Source of the DNA: Aerococcus sanguinicola
GTDB taxonomy: Bacteria; Bacillota; Bacilli; Lactobacillales; Aerococcaceae
Assembly (NCBI RefSeq): GCF_001543145.1
Contig: NZ_CP014160.1
Span: 806,001 to 870,000, forward strand
Length of the DNA: 64,000 nucleotides
Direction of reading: 5' to 3'
Part shown: positions 61,572-64,000 of the stretch, one piece after another
Layout: every line of letters begins with the position of its first letter
Numbering within the stretch: the first letter of the stretch is position 1
Notes under the pieces: generated by a model
Database searches by the model: none
The model's input: the letters and a program-made list of their open reading frames with translations, nothing else
Told to the model about the DNA's origin: nothing
Translations under genes and position numbers: made by a program

Positions 61572-62453
61572 ATGTCTTATGAACTGATTTCAATTGAAGG
61601 CGGCACTTTCCGCATGGGGAGCGACCAGAAGTCTTGTGGTTTCGATCGGGACCAGGAAGGCCCCAGTGTCGAGCTGGAAGTAGCTGATTTCGCTATGGGT
61701 GCCCAAACGGTGACCAACCGTGACTTCCAGGCCTTCTTCCTGGATACCGCCTATGTTACCGATGCTGAGCGTTATGGCTCGTCCAATGTCTTCTTCCTCC
61801 TCATCGATGAAGACAAGCGCGACGACTATCCCTTAACCGCCGGCACGGACTGGTGGCACGAGGTGGCGGGCGCTTCTTGGCGGCAACCGGAAGGCCCAGG
61901 TTCAACGCTAGAAGGGCGGATGGACCACCCCGTTGTCCACGTCTCCCACAACGATGCCCTGGCCTATTGCCAGTGGGCGGGACTCCGATTGCCTAGTGAA
62001 TCAGAATGGGAATACGCTGCCCAAGCTGGCCACCGGGACGGCCGCATCTATCCTTGGGGCAATGAGCTCGAAGCAGACGGCAAGCACTGGGCCAATGTCT
62101 GGCAGGGTGACTTCCCCAACGAGAACACGGCCGCAGACGGCTATGTCGGGACTGCCCCTGCTAAAGCCTATGCGCCCAACGACTACGGCCTCTACCAGAT
62201 GATCGGTAATGTCTGGGAATGGTGCAGCAATCCTGGCCGCATCCCCCTGACCCAGTTCCAGGATAAAACCGCTGAGGACTGGGCTAAGGCCTACTCTGGC
62301 TATGACCGAGCCACCGACTTCGCCCTCAGAGGGGGGTCTTTCCTCTGCCACCATTCCTACTGCCAACGCTACCGGATTGCTGGCCGCAACGCCAACAATG
62401 CCCTCTCCAGCACCTCCAACACGGGCTTCCGCTGTGCTCAATCCCGCGCTTAA
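61572..62453 (+). CDS. Formylglycine-generating enzyme (sulfatase-modifying factor family)
   Basis: The 293-aa protein has G-G-T-F-R-M-G-S at the start, D-H-P-V-V-H-V-S-H-N-D-A near 119, R-L-P-S-E-S-E-W-E-Y-A near 139, and M-I-G-N-V-W-E-W near 215. Close to the end it keeps G-G-S-F-L-C-H-H-S-Y-C-Q-R-Y-R, with both copper-binding cysteines of true FGE, not just the general fold. FGE oxidises a cysteine of type I sulfatases to formylglycine. No sulfatase gene is in the window. The start has AAAGGAGG. The TauE/SafE exporter gene follows after 18 nt. Confidence 0.88.
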   Translation: MSYELISIEGGTFRMGSDQKSCGFDRDQEGPSVELEVADFAMGAQTVTNRDFQAFFLDTAYVTDAERYGSSNVFFLLIDEDKRDDYPLTAGTDWWHEVAGASWRQPEGPGSTLEGRMDHPVVHVSHNDALAYCQWAGLRLPSESEWEYAAQAGHRDGRIYPWGNELEADGKHWANVWQGDFPNENTAADGYVGTAPAKAYAPNDYGLYQMIGNVWEWCSNPGRIPLTQFQDKTAEDWAKAYSGYDRATDFALRGGSFLCHHSYCQRYRIAGRNANNALSSTSNTGFRCAQSRA

Positions 62454-62471
62454 GATAGAAAGAAGGTTTTT

Positions 62472-63254
62472 ATGCTTTATCTCTTATATTTTATCGTTAT
62501 CCTCTTCTCCAATACGGTAGGGGCCGTCTCAGGTATGGGAGGCGGCGTGATCATTAAACCCGCCCTGGATGCGATCGGTGCCCACCCCCTCAATGTGATT
62601 GGCTTCTTCTCCAGCGCTGCCGTCTTCACCATGTCCATTGTTTCCATCATCAAACAAGTGCGCGGTGGCTTCCAGATCTCCTGGCAGCGCCTCCTCGCCA
62701 TTGCCTTCGGGTCCATTATCGGCGGTCGCTTAGGGGACACCATCTTCAACATCCTCATGTCCCTCTACAATAACCCCGATAAGGTCCAACTGATCCAAAT
62801 TATCATTACCATCATCACCCTGGGCCTCTCCATCTGGTACACCTATGACCCCAGCCGCAAGCAACTCCGCTTGGCTGGCCTCTTCAGCTTCTTCCTCGCC
62901 TCCCTGGCCCTGGGCGTCCTCTCGACCCTGCTCGGCATCGGTGGTGGCCCCATGAACGTGGCCCTCTTCATCGCCCTCTTCGGCGCCTCAACCAAGCAAG
63001 CCACAGTCTACTCCATCATCACTATCTTCTTCTCCCAGCTCTCCAAACTCACCAGCATCGTCCTGGCCGGCAGTGTCGCAGCGGGCTCAACCAGCTTCCT
63101 CCTCGTCATCCTTCCCGCTGCCGTTATCGGAGGCTATATTGGGTCTGCCCTCAACCAGCGCATGACCAACAAGGCCGTCAACCGGACCTACCTCATCATC
63201 ACGGCCTCCGTCATCCTCCTCAATATCGTCAACGGCGTACGACTATTCCTATAA
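62472..63254 (+). CDS. TauE/SafE-family sulfite/sulfonate exporter
   Basis: The 260-aa membrane protein has about eight hydrophobic segments. Two repeated halves carry the family signature: G-A-V-S-G-M-G-G-G near residue 16 and L-S-T-L-L-G-I-G-G-G-P near 147. Members export sulfite, sulfoacetate or related organic anions. It lies 18 nt after the FGE gene and shares its terminator, so an operon is likely. Pairing with a sulfatase activator fits export of sulfur oxyanions released from sulfate esters, by inference. Confidence 0.85.
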   Translation: MLYLLYFIVILFSNTVGAVSGMGGGVIIKPALDAIGAHPLNVIGFFSSAAVFTMSIVSIIKQVRGGFQISWQRLLAIAFGSIIGGRLGDTIFNILMSLYNNPDKVQLIQIIITIITLGLSIWYTYDPSRKQLRLAGLFSFFLASLALGVLSTLLGIGGGPMNVALFIALFGASTKQATVYSIITIFFSQLSKLTSIVLAGSVAAGSTSFLLVILPAAVIGGYIGSALNQRMTNKAVNRTYLIITASVILLNIVNGVRLFL

Positions 63255-63260
63255 AAATAA

Positions 63261-63308
63261 AGCATCCCAAAAGCTGGCGCAAGCTGCTAGCTTTTGGGAT
63301 GGTTTTTA
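63261..63308 (+). terminator. Terminator of the FGE-TauE operon
   Basis: ATCCCAAAAGCT pairs with AGCTTTTGGGAT, followed by GGTTTTTATTTTT. Confidence 0.92.
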
Positions 63309-63382
63309 TTTTTATCTTATTTCAGACGCTATTAAAAGTTAATCCTAATAGCCATTATATAATTTATTTGCAATCTACTTCT

Positions 63383-63556
63383 GAGCAGAAGTGGAGCGTT
63401 GAAGTTGGCCCTTAGCCATGAAAAAGCAAGCGATGTGAATTAGGGATAGTAGGCGCCAGCCGTACTAGCCCTTTGAAGCTCGCTAGGTGAGGGGCCTTGA
63501 CCCGAACCGGTGCCATGGCTTTTTAAGGGTCAAATTCAAAAGCGCAGCGGATGCTC
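63383..63556 (+). repeat. E1 interspersed repeat, short form, copy h
   Basis: GAGCAGAAGTGGAGC at the left and GCGCAGCGGATGCTC at the right. The arms TTGAAGTTGGCCCTTA and AAGGGTCAAATTCAA pair. Its middle, CCGTACTAGCCCTTTGAAGC, is the uninterrupted form of the site that holds hairpin H in copy g. Confidence 0.85.
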
Positions 63557-63567
63557 AGCAATACCAT

Positions 63568-64000
63568 TTATTCAAATAAACTCAATTCACTCTTACCTCG
63601 CGGGAAGAAGCGCGTTTTGCCGATGCGGCAGAGTTTGAGGAGGGCTTGGTTGTCGGGATTGGACTTGCCATGGGCTTCGCTGCGGCAGACCCGGAAGACG
63701 GTGTTGGCGAAGATATCCGCGACTTGGATCATGTTCTCATCTTGGGAGTCCTTGTACTCGACATGGACATCGTGGAGCCAGCGCTTTTCGATGGTCATGA
63801 TAATCTGCAGGTATTCCTCCAGTGAATTCAGCGACCGCAAGGCCTGGTTGCGGTTATCGATCATCATCTGCAGGTTTTCTTTTTCATTTTGGCGGTGGCC
63901 CGCAATTTCCTTGATGGCCAAGCCAACGAAATAATTGAAGGTCAGAGAGGGTTTACGCAGGAGATTGGGGTAGACTTGAAAATTATCGATCACCAAATAG
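63568..64000 (-). CDS. DUF3800-like protein, 5' end outside window
   Basis: The minus-strand frame stays open to the window edge, so the start lies beyond it. The visible 143 codons include E-I-A-G-H-R-Q-N-E-K near residue 30, H-V-E-Y-K-D-S-Q-D near 78 and the motif M-I-Q-V-A-D-I-F-A-N-T-V-F-R-V near 88, which resembles the C-terminal D-S-x-x-x-x-x-x-Q-x-A-D-x-x-A end of DUF3800 (RNase H-like fold) proteins, some found near defence or phage genes. The role is unknown. Confidence 0.55.
   Translation of the reverse strand, partial: YLVIDNFQVYPNLLRKPSLTFNYFVGLAIKEIAGHRQNEKENLQMMIDNRNQALRSLNSLEEYLQIIMTIEKRWLHDVHVEYKDSQDENMIQVADIFANTVFRVCRSEAHGKSNPDNQALLKLCRIGKTRFFPRGKSELSLFE

Overview
The window looks like a chromosomal segment of a low-to-mid-GC Firmicute in the Lactobacillales, most like an Aerococcus-type coccus. 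This is inferred from the GlnR protein with its own box, the YSIRK-type signal on a sortase-dependent surface protein, the dut-radA-PIN/TRAM-gltX gene order, the trehalose PTS pair and the strong AGGAGG ribosome sites. The species was not determined. Coding DNA is fairly GC-balanced, while most gaps between genes hold dense repeats.

Layout. 1-5.8 kb: the tail of a CorC/HlyC-type protein, a HIT hydrolase, and a MarR regulator coupled to a two-gene ABC exporter. 5.8-13 kb: a DAACS symporter, an isolated PPDK nucleotide-binding domain, a pseudouridine synthase, an alpha/beta hydrolase and gltX. 13.8-17.1 kb: the PIN/TRAM, radA and dut operon. 17.8-24.6 kb: a large exported phosphoesterase behind a four-repeat PhoP-type box, a lipoprotein with a small membrane protein, and nadC. 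24.8-37.2 kb: one giant collagen-like, G5-containing wall protein with a single frameshift. 37.7-47.3 kb: an M16C peptidase, a half-size AI-2E-type protein, PgeF, GlnR, a CDF exporter, a PatB-type aminotransferase and alpha-amylase. 48.3-58.7 kb: a glycosyltransferase, ilvD, a small monooxygenase, a candidate sRNA, treC/treB and a MATE exporter. 58.8-64 kb: a possible bacteriocin immunity protein, small proteins, a DUF4430 lipoprotein, a formylglycine-generating enzyme with a TauE/SafE exporter, and a partial DUF3800-like gene.

The most unusual content is non-coding. (1) A family of 109-119-nt hairpins has fixed ends (GGGTGTGAG ... GAACCCGACTA, or GTGTGAC ... GTTGG-type ends) and an almost invariant internal loop (TGGAG opposite TGAA), but its helices change sequence while staying paired. 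Twelve complete copies are present. They begin at or inside the stop codon of upstream genes and supply the stop codon for three unrelated genes. (2) A 173-260-bp family with long terminal inverted repeats (E1) has seven full copies and one fragment. One copy is interrupted by a hairpin of family 1, so at least that branch of family 1 is mobile or was mobile. (3) Composite loci combine these hairpins with arrays of small GAGTGTGG hairpins, a CAAGCTAGC terminator-like hairpin and a second degenerate array. Two such loci form an inverted pair around an 8.4-kb segment, and both carry the same remnant of a transposase gene. A 137-nt candidate sRNA with a clear promoter and terminator lies inside that segment.
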